Positions 42,564 through 51,692 of a stretch of DNA of 64,000 bases are shown here, piece by piece. Positions within the stretch are counted from its first letter, which is position 1. Each line of letters opens with the position of its first letter. The notes under the pieces were generated by a model, which made no database searches, was not told the origin of the DNA, and saw nothing but the letters and a program-made list of their open reading frames with translations. The translations under genes were made by a program, and so were the position numbers. The stretch is from Oceanobacillus jordanicus (lineage in GTDB: Bacteria > Bacillota > Bacilli > Bacillales > Amphibacillaceae). The stretch lies in assembly GCF_022095695.1 (NCBI RefSeq), contig NZ_JAIFZM010000017.1:1-64000 (forward strand), given 5' to 3'.

Positions 42564-43202
42564 ATGTATCTGAAAGAAGAAATGAACAACTATTTAATTG
42601 ACCTGTTACCAGCGAAGGAAGCATGGATAGAAGAGATGGAAGCGGAGGCGATTACTGACCACGTTCCAATTATGGATAAAGTCAGTATGCATTTCGTAAC
42701 GCAATTAATTCGCATGTATCAACCAAAAAGAATATTAGAGGTTGGTACGGCTATTGGATACTCTGCATTACGTATGTTACAAGCAAACCCAGAAGCAAGC
42801 ATTGTTACGATCGAACGTGATGAGGAAAGATATAAACAGGCTTTAGAGAGAATCCGTCAGCTAGGAAAAGAGAATAATATCTCTGTTATTCTTGGTGATG
42901 CCTTGGAAGAAATCCCTAAATTGGATGGGAAGTTTGATTTAGTATTTATCGATGCAGCAAAAGGACAATATAAACGATTTTTCGAGCTAGCTAGCCCAAT
43001 GTTGTCTACGGGTGGCGTTATTCTTTCAGATAATGTATTATTCAAAGGGTATGTCGCTGAGCCTGAGATGGCAACTGGTCGATATAAAAAAATGGTGGGT
43101 AAAATTATTGATTACAACGAATGGCTAATGCAGCACCCACATTTCACAACGTCTATTGTTCCGATAGGTGATGGGGTAGCAATTAGTGTACGAAAGCCCT
43201 GA
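42564..43202 (+). CDS. trmR: tRNA 5-hydroxyuridine methyltransferase TrmR (YrrM)
   Basis: 212 aa AdoMet-dependent O-methyltransferase: EVGTAIGYSALRML motif I, FDLVFIDAAKGQYKRFFE with metal-binding Asp, LSDNVLFKGYV. In B. subtilis YrrM makes 5-methoxyuridine at tRNA position 34. Start after AAAAGAGGTAGTTGC. It lies 15 nt before udk, whereas in B. subtilis two U32-peptidase-family genes lie between them. Confidence 0.88.
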   Translation: MYLKEEMNNYLIDLLPAKEAWIEEMEAEAITDHVPIMDKVSMHFVTQLIRMYQPKRILEVGTAIGYSALRMLQANPEASIVTIERDEERYKQALERIRQLGKENNISVILGDALEEIPKLDGKFDLVFIDAAKGQYKRFFELASPMLSTGGVILSDNVLFKGYVAEPEMATGRYKKMVGKIIDYNEWLMQHPHFTTSIVPIGDGVAISVRKP

Positions 43203-43217
43203 AAGGAGTAACAAAGA

Positions 43218-43856
43218 ATGCAAGATAGACCAGTAGTAATTGGTGTAGCAGGGGGAAGTGGTAGTGGAAAAACTTCTGTTACTAGATCTATATCCCAGCG
43301 CTTTACCGATAAAACGGTGCTCGTTATTGAGCAAGATTATTACTATAAGGACCAAAGTGATCTACCACTAGAGGAGCGGTTAAACACAAACTATGACCAT
43401 CCTTTAGCGTTTGATAATGACTTATTAATTGAACATTTACACGAGTTATTAAGAAATAAACCAATAGAAAAGCCTGTTTATGATTACAAGCTACACACAC
43501 GTTCAAGTGATGTAATTCCTGTAGAGCCTAAAGAAGTTATCATCCTGGAGGGAATCTTAATTCTTGAGGACCCTAGACTGGTTGATTTGATGGATATAAA
43601 GGTATTTGTTGATACGGATGCCGATTTACGAATTATTCGTAGACTATTAAGGGATATTAAGGAGCGCGGTAGAACACTTGATTCCGTGATTGATCAATAT
43701 ATCCAAAATGTCCGTCCATCTCACCTGCAATTTATTGAGCCAACGAAGCGTTATGCCGACATTATTATTCCAGAGGGTGGGCAGAACCATGTTGCAATAG
43801 ATCTTATGGCAACAAAAATTGAAAATATATTAGAAAAAAACAAGCAACTTAAGTAA
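43218..43856 (+). CDS. udk: Uridine kinase
   Basis: 212 aa. P-loop [16 protein letters not shown], then [31 protein letters not shown] and [13 protein letters not shown] of the PRK/URK family. Phosphorylates uridine and cytidine in pyrimidine salvage. GAAAGGAG precedes the ATG. Confidence 0.97.
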   Translation: MQDRPVVIGVAGGSGSGKTSVTRSISQRFTDKTVLVIEQDYYYKDQSDLPLEERLNTNYDHPLAFDNDLLIEHLHELLRNKPIEKPVYDYKLHTRSSDVIPVEPKEVIILEGILILEDPRLVDLMDIKVFVDTDADLRIIRRLLRDIKERGRTLDSVIDQYIQNVRPSHLQFIEPTKRYADIIIPEGGQNHVAIDLMATKIENILEKNKQLK

Positions 43857-43970
43857 AATTTTATACACTCAGAAAGACAAACTAAGGAAAATTTTAGAAA
43901 ATAATAAGAAAAGTATTGAAAATATAAATAAAATCTGCCATAGTATTGTTTAGTATATTTTTACTTATCA

Positions 43971-43985
43971 TGAGAATTATTCTCA
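43971..43985 (+). promoter_or_regulatory. Fur-like 7-1-7 operator upstream of greA
   Basis: TGAGAATTATTCTCA is a perfect 7-1-7 palindrome, differing from the Bacillus Fur box TGATAATNATTATCA at one symmetric pair. It lies ~50 bases before the greA start, downstream of a weak promoter-like TTGAAA ... TAGTAT. Regulation by Fur is inference. Confidence 0.5.
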
Positions 43986-44036
43986 ATTGATATAGCTAAT
44001 CATTTCCAAGGAAGTCAGAAAAGGAGTGTTTTTTTA

Positions 44037-44513
44037 ATGGCAATAGAGAAAAGCTTTTATATGACACAAGAGGGGAAAGAAAAGTTAGAACAGGAATTAC
44101 ATCATTTAAAAACAGAGCGTAGACAAGAGGTTGTGGAACGGATTAAAGTTGCTCGTGACTTTGGTGATCTTTCTGAGAACTCCGAGTACGATGCAGCAAA
44201 AGACGACCAAGCCTTTGTTGAATCTAGAATTGCTCAAGTTGAAAAAATGATACGCAATGCTGTTATTATAGAAAATGATAACGATAACCCAGACATTGTT
44301 TCACTAGGTAAATCTGTAACGTTTCAAGAACTACCAGATGGTGATGAAGAAACGTATACTATTGTAGGTAGTGCAGAAGCCGATCCGTTTGAAGGGAAGA
44401 TCTCGAACGATTCTCCGATGGCGAAAAGTCTTTTAGGACATGAAATAGGTACAGAAGTTTCAGTTGCAACACCTGGTGGAGACATTCAGGTTAAAATTAC
44501 AAAAGTAGAATAG
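44037..44513 (+). CDS. greA: Transcription elongation factor GreA
   Basis: 158 aa. N-terminal coiled-coil finger with the acidic tip [18 protein letters not shown] (residues ~43-60) and the C-terminal FKBP-like domain ([14 protein letters not shown]). Rescues backtracked RNA polymerase. AAAAGGAGTG precedes the ATG. It is the last gene of the conserved block before the accessory segment. Confidence 0.97.
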   Translation: MAIEKSFYMTQEGKEKLEQELHHLKTERRQEVVERIKVARDFGDLSENSEYDAAKDDQAFVESRIAQVEKMIRNAVIIENDNDNPDIVSLGKSVTFQELPDGDEETYTIVGSAEADPFEGKISNDSPMAKSLLGHEIGTEVSVATPGGDIQVKITKVE

Positions 44514-44516
44514 AGA

Positions 44517-44545
44517 AAAAGCGGGGTGCGTCCCCGCTTTTTTTA
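44517..44545. terminator. Bidirectional terminator greA / TcaA-like gene
   Basis: AAAAAGCGGGG / CCCCGCTTTTT stem, T runs on both strands, between converging genes. Confidence 0.9.
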
Positions 44546-44571
44546 TGTTTAACAATTATAAATTTATTTAA

Positions 44572-45999
44572 CTATAAATCGAATGCTTTTTCGAAACTTG
44601 AAGTAATTATAAAATACTCGTTTTCATAAGTATCCAGTTTCCATTGCTCCGCATCCTCATCGTAAACTAACTCTAATTCTCTACTACGCGTATATTCATC
44701 TTTCTCCCAGTCAGCTAGTAACCACCCAAGGTTTTCCACTGGTTCATAAAAAATATAGTGGGCTCTCATTGTTATCGTGTAGGCATCTAATTCCTCGTCG
44801 AATACAGGGTTTGAGATGTTAGAGAGGTCATATTCTGCGCGTATAAGTTTACCTTGATATTTAGGATACTTTTTTGCAGTATTTGCCTGTCTCTCCTTTA
44901 GTGTATCCTTCATTTTATTGGTAACACCAGTTTTCATTATGGATACGTCCTTTTCAGCTAATGCCTGATGGTACTCCGCAATTGTAGTATTAAGTTGTTC
45001 CATTATGTTTGTTTCCATTTCAGGCGTTAACGCATTTACTGTATCAAGTCCAACATAATTACTTTCCAATGGTTCTTCCTCACTGCTTACCTCTCCCCAA
45101 GGGAAATCTTTATGGAAAGAATAAGAAACTGACCCATCTGTTGGGAATGTTCCCACAGTCTGTTCTCCCTCTTGTATTTCAATATCAGTTTTCTCCCCGT
45201 TGAGAGCTAACGTATAGCCATCTAATAAGGATTCAACAGAAATCTCGCTTATTGGTAACTTAAAAGACTCCTCTACAGTGTCCTGTCTCATTGTAAAGAG
45301 TTCTATTTCTACTTTTTCCTCTACTTGAGAATAATCATTTTTAAAGTTGGCCATTGCTTCATAGGATCCAGGCATAAACGGTCCGTATGTATCCGTAAAA
45401 TCTTCTTCAGTTGATGTTCCCGCTACTTCTCCGTTTATAAGTAATTCAACATCTTTATTTGCTGTATTTAATTTAATAAATGCTGGTACGACTTGTAACT
45501 GGTAGCCATCAAATAGGAGCCATTCTTTGCCGTCTTGTCTGATATTAACGGTTCCATACATATCATCTAAGTAGGCTGTCCCATTACTTTTTTCAGGCGT
45601 GGACTTGATGAATTCTACCTGGTTATGTAGTCTACTTAAAAGCTCTTCATACGCAGTAGGGTGATCCTTTAGATAGGTTATGAATAGAGCAGTATTCTCT
45701 TCCGTGATTTCAAGAGAATCGTGTGCTGGAGTTAACAAATCAACTAACATGCCGGCATCTTCCTGTTCAACTGCCTCTTCAAACGAAGCTACAGTATTTT
45801 CTGGTGTGAATTTCCCCTTCGCAATAAAAAAGAAAACAGAAAGTACCGCAACGAGAACCAGAACGGGGACAATGATGAATAAAATCTTTTTACTTCTTCT
45901 TTTTGCCTTTACTTTTTGTTCTGTAAGATCTGCTCCACATTCAGGGCAAAATTTACTCGTATTGCTTTTTAAAGCGGCACCACAATGGTTACATTTCAC
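44572..45999 (-). CDS. Zinc-ribbon membrane protein, TcaA/YvbJ-like
   Basis: 475 aa. An N-terminal zinc ribbon (CNHCGAAL and CPECGADL), basic stretch, one transmembrane helix (residues ~39-59), then a long acidic extracellular region with several repeated domains. This layout is that of TcaA (teicoplanin-associated, Staphylococcus) and B. subtilis YvbJ. Probably a membrane sensor or envelope factor. Start GTG after AAGGAGGG. Divergent from the Tad cluster and convergent with greA. Confidence 0.78.
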   Translation of the reverse strand: MKCNHCGAALKSNTSKFCPECGADLTEQKVKAKRRSKKILFIIVPVLVLVAVLSVFFFIAKGKFTPENTVASFEEAVEQEDAGMLVDLLTPAHDSLEITEENTALFITYLKDHPTAYEELLSRLHNQVEFIKSTPEKSNGTAYLDDMYGTVNIRQDGKEWLLFDGYQLQVVPAFIKLNTANKDVELLINGEVAGTSTEEDFTDTYGPFMPGSYEAMANFKNDYSQVEEKVEIELFTMRQDTVEESFKLPISEISVESLLDGYTLALNGEKTDIEIQEGEQTVGTFPTDGSVSYSFHKDFPWGEVSSEEEPLESNYVGLDTVNALTPEMETNIMEQLNTTIAEYHQALAEKDVSIMKTGVTNKMKDTLKERQANTAKKYPKYQGKLIRAEYDLSNISNPVFDEELDAYTITMRAHYIFYEPVENLGWLLADWEKDEYTRSRELELVYDEDAEQWKLDTYENEYFIITSSFEKAFDL

Positions 46000-46610
46000 T
46001 TGATAAATCCCTCCTTAAACGAATTGTAATAGTATGTAATTAATCGTAACATATTCAAGTTGATTAATTATGAACCAATTTTACTGTTTAGAAGTTTTTT
46101 ATCTGGGTATATATTATTAATCTCGAAAACACCTGGCACTTTCTAAAAGGGTAATAGGTAATGCTACTACACATTTTTTATTCTACAACAGGTATTAAAC
46201 TTCAATTTTTCTCCTTTTAAATATTACATTTTTGTTACAATCCCGGTTTATTTTTACTCCAAAACAAAATTAGATAAAAAGAATCAGGCATATGGTCTCC
46301 ATACACTTCCATTAAATTACAATCTTGCTTTTTTGATTAATTATTCAAAATTATTAATTATTCAGTTAAAGACTGTTATTCACTTAAAAACGCTCTTAAT
46401 CCAAACGTTATGTTTTGCTTTTTTATCTATTATACGCTTTCTGGCTTAATTATTGCTATTTAAGCCAGAAAATTATCTTGAATTTAAGATAATATACTAA
46501 TGACAATGGGTAAATGGAACTGTTTTTGCTTATAGCTCTTAATTTCATGTGACAAATTTAGTAATATTTAGAAGTAACGAAGACGATAGTGAAATGACGG
46601 TGGTGAATGC
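46000..46610. other. 611-base intergenic region before the Tad cluster, with tandem hairpins
   Basis: AT-rich and non-coding on both strands. It contains a perfect 12-bp stem TTTCTGGCTTAA / TTAAGCCAGAAA (46438-46471) directly followed by an 8-bp stem ATTATCTT / AAGATAAT (46472-46493). No T tract follows. These may be operator or leader structures for the cluster. No convincing sigma-A promoter was found. Confidence 0.6.
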
Positions 46611-47747
46611 ATGAAAAAGTTACGTGTAGTCATATTGGATGATAATAAAGATTACTTGGAGTCATTATCCGCATTTATGCGGACCTCAGAAGAGACAAAT
46701 CAGTTTATTGTAACGTGCTTTACGGAAGCTGCTAATTTACACACATACATACATCAAGGTCAACAGATCGATATCTTATTGATTAGTACTTCTTTATTAA
46801 CAGAAAATCTTCAAGTAAATCCTGGAACAACGATTATGACGTTAGAGGATGATGAAGTTAAAGGGAAAAATGGAATGAATGCTATATATCGATATCAAAG
46901 ATTAAACCAACTGATATCCTCCATGTTAGCAATTTATTATGAGCACAATGAAGTAGCTGGAAGGCTTCTGAGTAGAAGTAAGCAAACAAGGGTTATTGCA
47001 TCCTATTCAACAAGTGGCGGAGCTGGTAAAACAACCGTCGCAGTAAATCTAAGTAAACAGCTTGCACTTACAGATGCAAAAGTTTTCTATCTGAATCTTG
47101 AGTTATTTAATTCAACAAGCCTGTATTTTACCTCTGCAGAAGATAGACCATCTTTGCAAATATTTTATTATGTAAAGGCAGAGACAGAGCAACTTCGCTC
47201 AAAATTAGAGGCATTAAAAAAATATGATCCCTATTCCATGGTTGATTACTTCGATTTGGAAATAAGTGCTGATGAGATGCTGGAAATGTCCGAAAAGGAT
47301 GTAAGTACATTAGTGAATGGGATTGTAGAAACTGGTACTTACGATTACGTGGTAGTGGATCTTGACAGTTCATTGCATGAACGCAATATTGCTGTGTTGA
47401 AGGAAGCAGATCATGTCATCTGGACAATCGTGAACGATGTACAAAGTCAATTAAAACTTAAAAGCTTCTTTGCAGAGGAAGAGAAATTAGTAGGAAAAGA
47501 AAATCTTGTGAAAGATAAGACACATGTGCTTCTAAACAAACATATAGGAACGCCTGTGCAACATATTGAAGCTGCAGAAATGAGTATTGATGGTTATCTC
47601 CCTTACATTGAAACCTGGTCTAGTATGCAGTCAAGCTCCGAGATTTTAGGAAATGAGCTATTTAATCAGGAACTACAAGCCATTATTCAGGACAAAATCA
47701 TCCCAGTAAGGGAGGGTGTCGCACTTGGAAACAGAGAAGGTAATTAA
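46611..47747 (+). CDS. CpaE/TadZ-like pilus-locus ATPase with degenerate receiver
   Basis: 378 aa. Residues 1-~110 have a response-regulator fold (acidic pair D10-D11) but serine sits at the expected phospho-acceptor position (DILLISTS, residue 59), so it is probably not phosphorylated. Residues 128-370 are a MinD/ParA-like domain with STSGGAGKTT; the signature lysine of the deviant Walker motif is replaced by serine (135). Such proteins place Tad pili in the cell. Start after ACGGTGGTGAATGC. First gene of the cluster; overlaps tadA by 23 nt. Confidence 0.88.
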   Translation: MKKLRVVILDDNKDYLESLSAFMRTSEETNQFIVTCFTEAANLHTYIHQGQQIDILLISTSLLTENLQVNPGTTIMTLEDDEVKGKNGMNAIYRYQRLNQLISSMLAIYYEHNEVAGRLLSRSKQTRVIASYSTSGGAGKTTVAVNLSKQLALTDAKVFYLNLELFNSTSLYFTSAEDRPSLQIFYYVKAETEQLRSKLEALKKYDPYSMVDYFDLEISADEMLEMSEKDVSTLVNGIVETGTYDYVVVDLDSSLHERNIAVLKEADHVIWTIVNDVQSQLKLKSFFAEEEKLVGKENLVKDKTHVLLNKHIGTPVQHIEAAEMSIDGYLPYIETWSSMQSSSEILGNELFNQELQAIIQDKIIPVREGVALGNREGN

Positions 47748-48969
47748 AGAACTAATTCAGCATTTACGCGAAACACTTGATTTGATGCATTCCATTAAAA
47801 ATGATGAGCTACGAGAATATGTAGAAGCCGCTGTTTTTGATTATGCAAGTGAACACAAGTTGAAATCTAGTGAGATAAAGTATCTTGTAGAACGAATTTA
47901 CAATGCATTTCGAGGATATGATGTTCTTCAACCATTAATAGACGATAGAAGCATTACAGAAATTATGGTCAATAACCATAAAGAAGTATTTATCGAAAAA
48001 GATGGTTCCACCTCTCAGGTAGACATACAGTTTGAGAGTGAACAAAAACTGGAGGATATAATCCAGGCAATTGTTTCTAAAGTGGATCGTGTGGTTAATG
48101 AATCTTCTCCAATTGTGGATGCAAGGCTTCATGATGGATCGAGGGTGAACGTGGTCTTACCGCCAATTGCACTAAAAGGACCGGTCATGACCATTCGTAA
48201 ATTCCCAGAGAAGCCACTCATGATTGAGGATTTAATTGAGAAGAACTCTATCTCGAAGGAAGCATCCGAGTTTTTACAAAAGCTCGTTGTCTCGAAATAC
48301 AATATTTTTATTGGTGGAGGTACTGGATCTGGTAAAACAACTTTTCTTAACGTACTATCCAACTTTATTCCACAAGATGAACGTATTATCACAATTGAGG
48401 ATTCAGCAGAATTGCAAATCAAAAGTGTCCCAAACCTCGTAAGTTTGGAAACTAGAAATGCCAATACAGAAGGAAAGGGCGAAATTTCAATTAGAGATTT
48501 AATCAAATCTTCTCTAAGGATGCGTCCTGATCGGATAATTGTTGGGGAGGTCCGTGGTGCCGAGGCATTGGATATGCTTCAGGCCATGAATACAGGCCAT
48601 GATGGCTCGCTTTCTACGGGTCATGCGAACTCAACGAAAGATATGCTCAGCAGACTGGAAACAATGGTGTTAAGTGGTGCGTCTTTACCAGTAGAAGTAA
48701 TTCGCCAGCAAATCAGCTCTTCCATCGATATTATGGTTCACCTCATGCGACTTAGGGACAATACGAGGAAAGTTGTTGCCATAAGTGAAGTGATTGGGGT
48801 AGAAAACGGTGAGGTCCTTCTCAACCCGCTTTATGAATTTGTTGAAGAAGGAGAAACAGATACAGGAAAAGTGATTGGTGAATTGCGGGCAACAGGTAAT
48901 GACCTTCTGAATGAAACAAAAGCACAGTTGGCTGGAATTTCTGTTAATCAGGAAAGGCTGAGTGGGTGA
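47725..48969 (+). CDS. tadA: Tad pilus assembly ATPase TadA/CpaF
   Basis: 414 aa secretion ATPase (VirB11/PilT superfamily), the assembly motor. Walker A IGGGTGSGKTTFLN near residue 200, Asp box ITIEDSAELQI, Walker B RPDRIIVGEVRGAEAL, His box GHDGSLSTGHANS. TTG at 47725 is preferred because AGGGAGG is 9 nt upstream; a GTG at 47716 lies right on that site. Reading starts inside the previous gene. Confidence 0.95.
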   Translation: METEKVIKELIQHLRETLDLMHSIKNDELREYVEAAVFDYASEHKLKSSEIKYLVERIYNAFRGYDVLQPLIDDRSITEIMVNNHKEVFIEKDGSTSQVDIQFESEQKLEDIIQAIVSKVDRVVNESSPIVDARLHDGSRVNVVLPPIALKGPVMTIRKFPEKPLMIEDLIEKNSISKEASEFLQKLVVSKYNIFIGGGTGSGKTTFLNVLSNFIPQDERIITIEDSAELQIKSVPNLVSLETRNANTEGKGEISIRDLIKSSLRMRPDRIIVGEVRGAEALDMLQAMNTGHDGSLSTGHANSTKDMLSRLETMVLSGASLPVEVIRQQISSSIDIMVHLMRLRDNTRKVVAISEVIGVENGEVLLNPLYEFVEEGETDTGKVIGELRATGNDLLNETKAQLAGISVNQERLSG

Positions 48970-48973
48970 ACAC

Positions 48974-49924
48974 ATGACAGATGTTATACTAATTATCCTT
49001 TTGCTTAGCTTAGTCGGAGCCTATTTTTATACTGTTAGAAGGCGAAAAAAGCAGGAAGCAGCTATTCCGCTAGACAGTAAGCTAGCTGACAAAAAAAACA
49101 AGGAATTAGAACTGCTTAAAAAGAAGCATTTCATGGAAAAACATAACGAAAAGCAGAACAAAGAAGTAGAAGGCCATCTGGTTAATTACGCTGTTTATCG
49201 GCTTTCAGTAAAGGAATTTGTGTTTTACGCTGTTATAGCAGGAGCTTTTTTTTCCTTCGTAGGATACCTTTTTTATGAAAGTATAATTGCTACTATCATA
49301 ATGGGAGCGTTAGGTCTGCTCTATCCTAAAGTCCAACGGAAAACCTTATTAAACAAGCGTAAAGAAAAGCTAAAAGTACAGTTCAAAGAAGCCATTGCCT
49401 CCTTGTCTTCTTCCTTAGCAGCGGGAAGATCCATCGAGAATAGCTTTCGTGAAGTGGTCGCCGATCTGTATTTGCTCTACCCAGATCCTAATACATTAAT
49501 CATTCGGGAGTTTGAAATTATTAACCGAAGGATCGAAAACGGTGAAACGATTGAAAATGCATTGCTTGATTTTAGTAATCGTTCAGATATGGAAGATATT
49601 CAAAATTTCACTAATGTTTTTATCACATGTAAACGGACTGGTGGAAACCTTGTAGAAGTAATCAGAAGAACATCAGACATTATTAGTGAAAAAATTGATA
49701 TACAACAAGAAGTTGCTGTAATGGTATCACAGAAGAAATTCGAGTCCCGAATTATGAGTGTTGCTCCTATAGGAATGATACTATTACTTAAATACAGTGC
49801 AGAAGATTACTTGGCTCCAATGTACCAATGGAGTAGCAGAGGGCCGGTATTTATGACCATCTGCCTTGGATTGCTCGTTTTCTCATACTGGTATGGACAG
49901 CGAATCATGGATATTAAGGTGTGA
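48974..49924 (+). CDS. tadB: Tad inner-membrane platform protein TadB
   Basis: 316 aa. A T2SSF-type domain (residues ~115-250: SLSSSLAAGRSIENSF, FITCKRTGGNLVEVI) between N-terminal and C-terminal transmembrane segments. A TadC partner follows, overlapping by a few bases. ATG at 48974 chosen; an in-frame GTG at 48962 overlapping tadA is possible. Confidence 0.92.
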   Translation: MTDVILIILLLSLVGAYFYTVRRRKKQEAAIPLDSKLADKKNKELELLKKKHFMEKHNEKQNKEVEGHLVNYAVYRLSVKEFVFYAVIAGAFFSFVGYLFYESIIATIIMGALGLLYPKVQRKTLLNKRKEKLKVQFKEAIASLSSSLAAGRSIENSFREVVADLYLLYPDPNTLIIREFEIINRRIENGETIENALLDFSNRSDMEDIQNFTNVFITCKRTGGNLVEVIRRTSDIISEKIDIQQEVAVMVSQKKFESRIMSVAPIGMILLLKYSAEDYLAPMYQWSSRGPVFMTICLGLLVFSYWYGQRIMDIKV

Positions 49925-49929
49925 TAAGT

Positions 49930-50793
49930 ATGGTTATTTACGCAATAGTAACGTTCATTATAATCGGAATCTATTTTGGATTATCTTTAAAGGTCGGAAA
50001 ACGCTACGATGTCGTGGTTGAAGACTTTAAGGATCAGTATCCACTAATGTTTATGGCCCCCGTTTCTTTATATTTAATTGATCACTTTAAAATTATGGAG
50101 CGGTTATATAGTCAAATTGCTAAAATCCAGCAGAAAATGATTAGTCTCTATGGCAACCGTACAGCTTTACAGCACACGAGAATGTATGTCGCGCAATTAA
50201 TTTCCACATCACTTGTCTGCTTACTGGGAACCTTTCTTTTCACATTGCTTTCTGAAGGGGACACAACGATATTAATTGTTGGATTGATCTTTACTGTCAT
50301 GATTCCATACGCGATGGTTGCTAAATTGGCCAGTCAGGAGAAGGAACGAAAAGAGGATATTTTGACAGAGCTTCCAGAGGTGGTAAATAAAGTTATTCTC
50401 TTAGTTAATGCAGGAGAAACGGTGCAACAGGCACTAATTCGCTGTGTTACCACAACCCAAAATCCAAACTCTCCGCTTATTAGAGAGTTGACCGAGACAG
50501 TAAATAAGATGGTAAGTAATGAGCCATTCCACCAGGTCTTAAATGACTTAAGTAAAAAGTGTGGAATACAAGAAATTTCTATTTTTACTACAACCATTCT
50601 ATTAAACTATCGAAAAGGTGGAAATGATTTAATACTCGCACTTCGTGAGTTATCACACGAGCTATGGGAAAAACGGAAGAACATTTCCAAAACAAAGGGT
50701 GAGGAAGCATCATCCAAAATGGTGTTTCCCTTAATCATCATCTTTGTAGCAGTCATGATTATAGTAGGTTACCCCGCGATTACAATAATGTAA
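49930..50793 (+). CDS. tadC: Tad inner-membrane platform protein TadC
   Basis: 287 aa with the T2SSF fold: KVILLVNAGETVQQAL and FTTTILLNYRKGGNDLILAL blocks, with transmembrane helices at both ends and in the middle. AAGGTG precedes ATG 49930 within the end of tadB. Forms the platform with TadB. Confidence 0.92.
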   Translation: MVIYAIVTFIIIGIYFGLSLKVGKRYDVVVEDFKDQYPLMFMAPVSLYLIDHFKIMERLYSQIAKIQQKMISLYGNRTALQHTRMYVAQLISTSLVCLLGTFLFTLLSEGDTTILIVGLIFTVMIPYAMVAKLASQEKERKEDILTELPEVVNKVILLVNAGETVQQALIRCVTTTQNPNSPLIRELTETVNKMVSNEPFHQVLNDLSKKCGIQEISIFTTTILLNYRKGGNDLILALRELSHELWEKRKNISKTKGEEASSKMVFPLIIIFVAVMIIVGYPAITIM

Positions 50794-50830
50794 TCAGGTT
50801 ATATATATAAAATTTTAGGAGGAATCATAA

Positions 50831-51031
50831 ATGAAAAAGTTTAAAAACGCTTGTAAGAAGTTTTGGAAGGATGAAGATGGTCTACAGACCTTGGAAATTA
50901 TGCTGATTATCGCAGTTATTGTTGTTATCGCGTTGTTGTTTAGAAAGAGTATTATGGAGTGGGTAAAAGGTTTACTCGACTTTGGTGGTACAGAGATTGA
51001 TAAATTTAAACAGGGAGGTAATGGAGAATAA
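50831..51031 (+). CDS. Flp-type type IVb pilin
   Basis: 66 aa. Short basic leader ending DEDG (G17), then LQTLE with Glu at +5 and a ~20-residue hydrophobic stretch (IMLIIAVIVVIALLF), the prepilin signature. Probable major pilin subunit processed by the TadV-like peptidase encoded at 56.1 kb. TTAGGAGGAATC before the ATG is the best ribosome site of the cluster, in line with high expression. Confidence 0.9.
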   Translation: MKKFKNACKKFWKDEDGLQTLEIMLIIAVIVVIALLFRKSIMEWVKGLLDFGGTEIDKFKQGGNGE

Positions 51032-51061
51032 AATATTATACGAAGGGCTTGAGGAGTTAGA

Positions 51062-51676
51062 ATGTTTAAACAATCATTCTCCACTTTAAAGAAGAATGAA
51101 CAGGGTAGTTTTACGATTGAAGCATCTCTTATTTTCCCTATCCTTATGATGTTGGTTATCTGCTTTATTTTCTTTAGTCTTGTTATCTATGAGAAGGCGA
51201 CCTTACATTACAAAGCCAACAGTATTGCCAGTGATCTTGCCTATACTTGGAACAATAGTTCCATGGATGTAGAAACAGGAGCGTTTGGCGTGGAAGAACT
51301 TTCTACGCAGGCAAACGGGGACGGTCTTTACTGGAGGTTAACGGGGAACAATGTATTAAGCAAGTTTGGCCTTGAAGGATCGGCTGATAATAGTTTAGTA
51401 ACTAAAAAGATTGATCGAATTAATGATTACAATGGGGAAATTTCCTTTAATAATGGTTTTCTGATTCGAGAGATAGAAGTTTCCTTAAAGAAATCTTTAG
51501 CCCTCCCTTCCTCTATTTCAAAACTTTTTGGTGGAAATGGAATTAGTGCGGTGGCAAAACAGCCAATTACTGAACCGACCGAGTTAATTAGAAATACTGA
51601 CTTTGTAATATATGGATCTGGGAAGATCGCTGAATACGGTAGCTATATCTTTGACTTTATGGGTAAGGGCAAGTAG
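51062..51676 (+). CDS. TadE-like pseudopilin 1
   Basis: 204 aa. Leader ending NEQG (G15), then SFTIEASLIFPI with Glu at +5, one hydrophobic helix and a ~160-residue extracellular domain. Minor pilin class of Tad systems. TTGAGGAGTTAGA precedes the ATG. The following gene begins 17 nt after its stop. Confidence 0.85.
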   Translation: MFKQSFSTLKKNEQGSFTIEASLIFPILMMLVICFIFFSLVIYEKATLHYKANSIASDLAYTWNNSSMDVETGAFGVEELSTQANGDGLYWRLTGNNVLSKFGLEGSADNSLVTKKIDRINDYNGEISFNNGFLIREIEVSLKKSLALPSSISKLFGGNGISAVAKQPITEPTELIRNTDFVIYGSGKIAEYGSYIFDFMGKGK

Positions 51677-51692
51677 AAAAGGGGTAGTTGTT

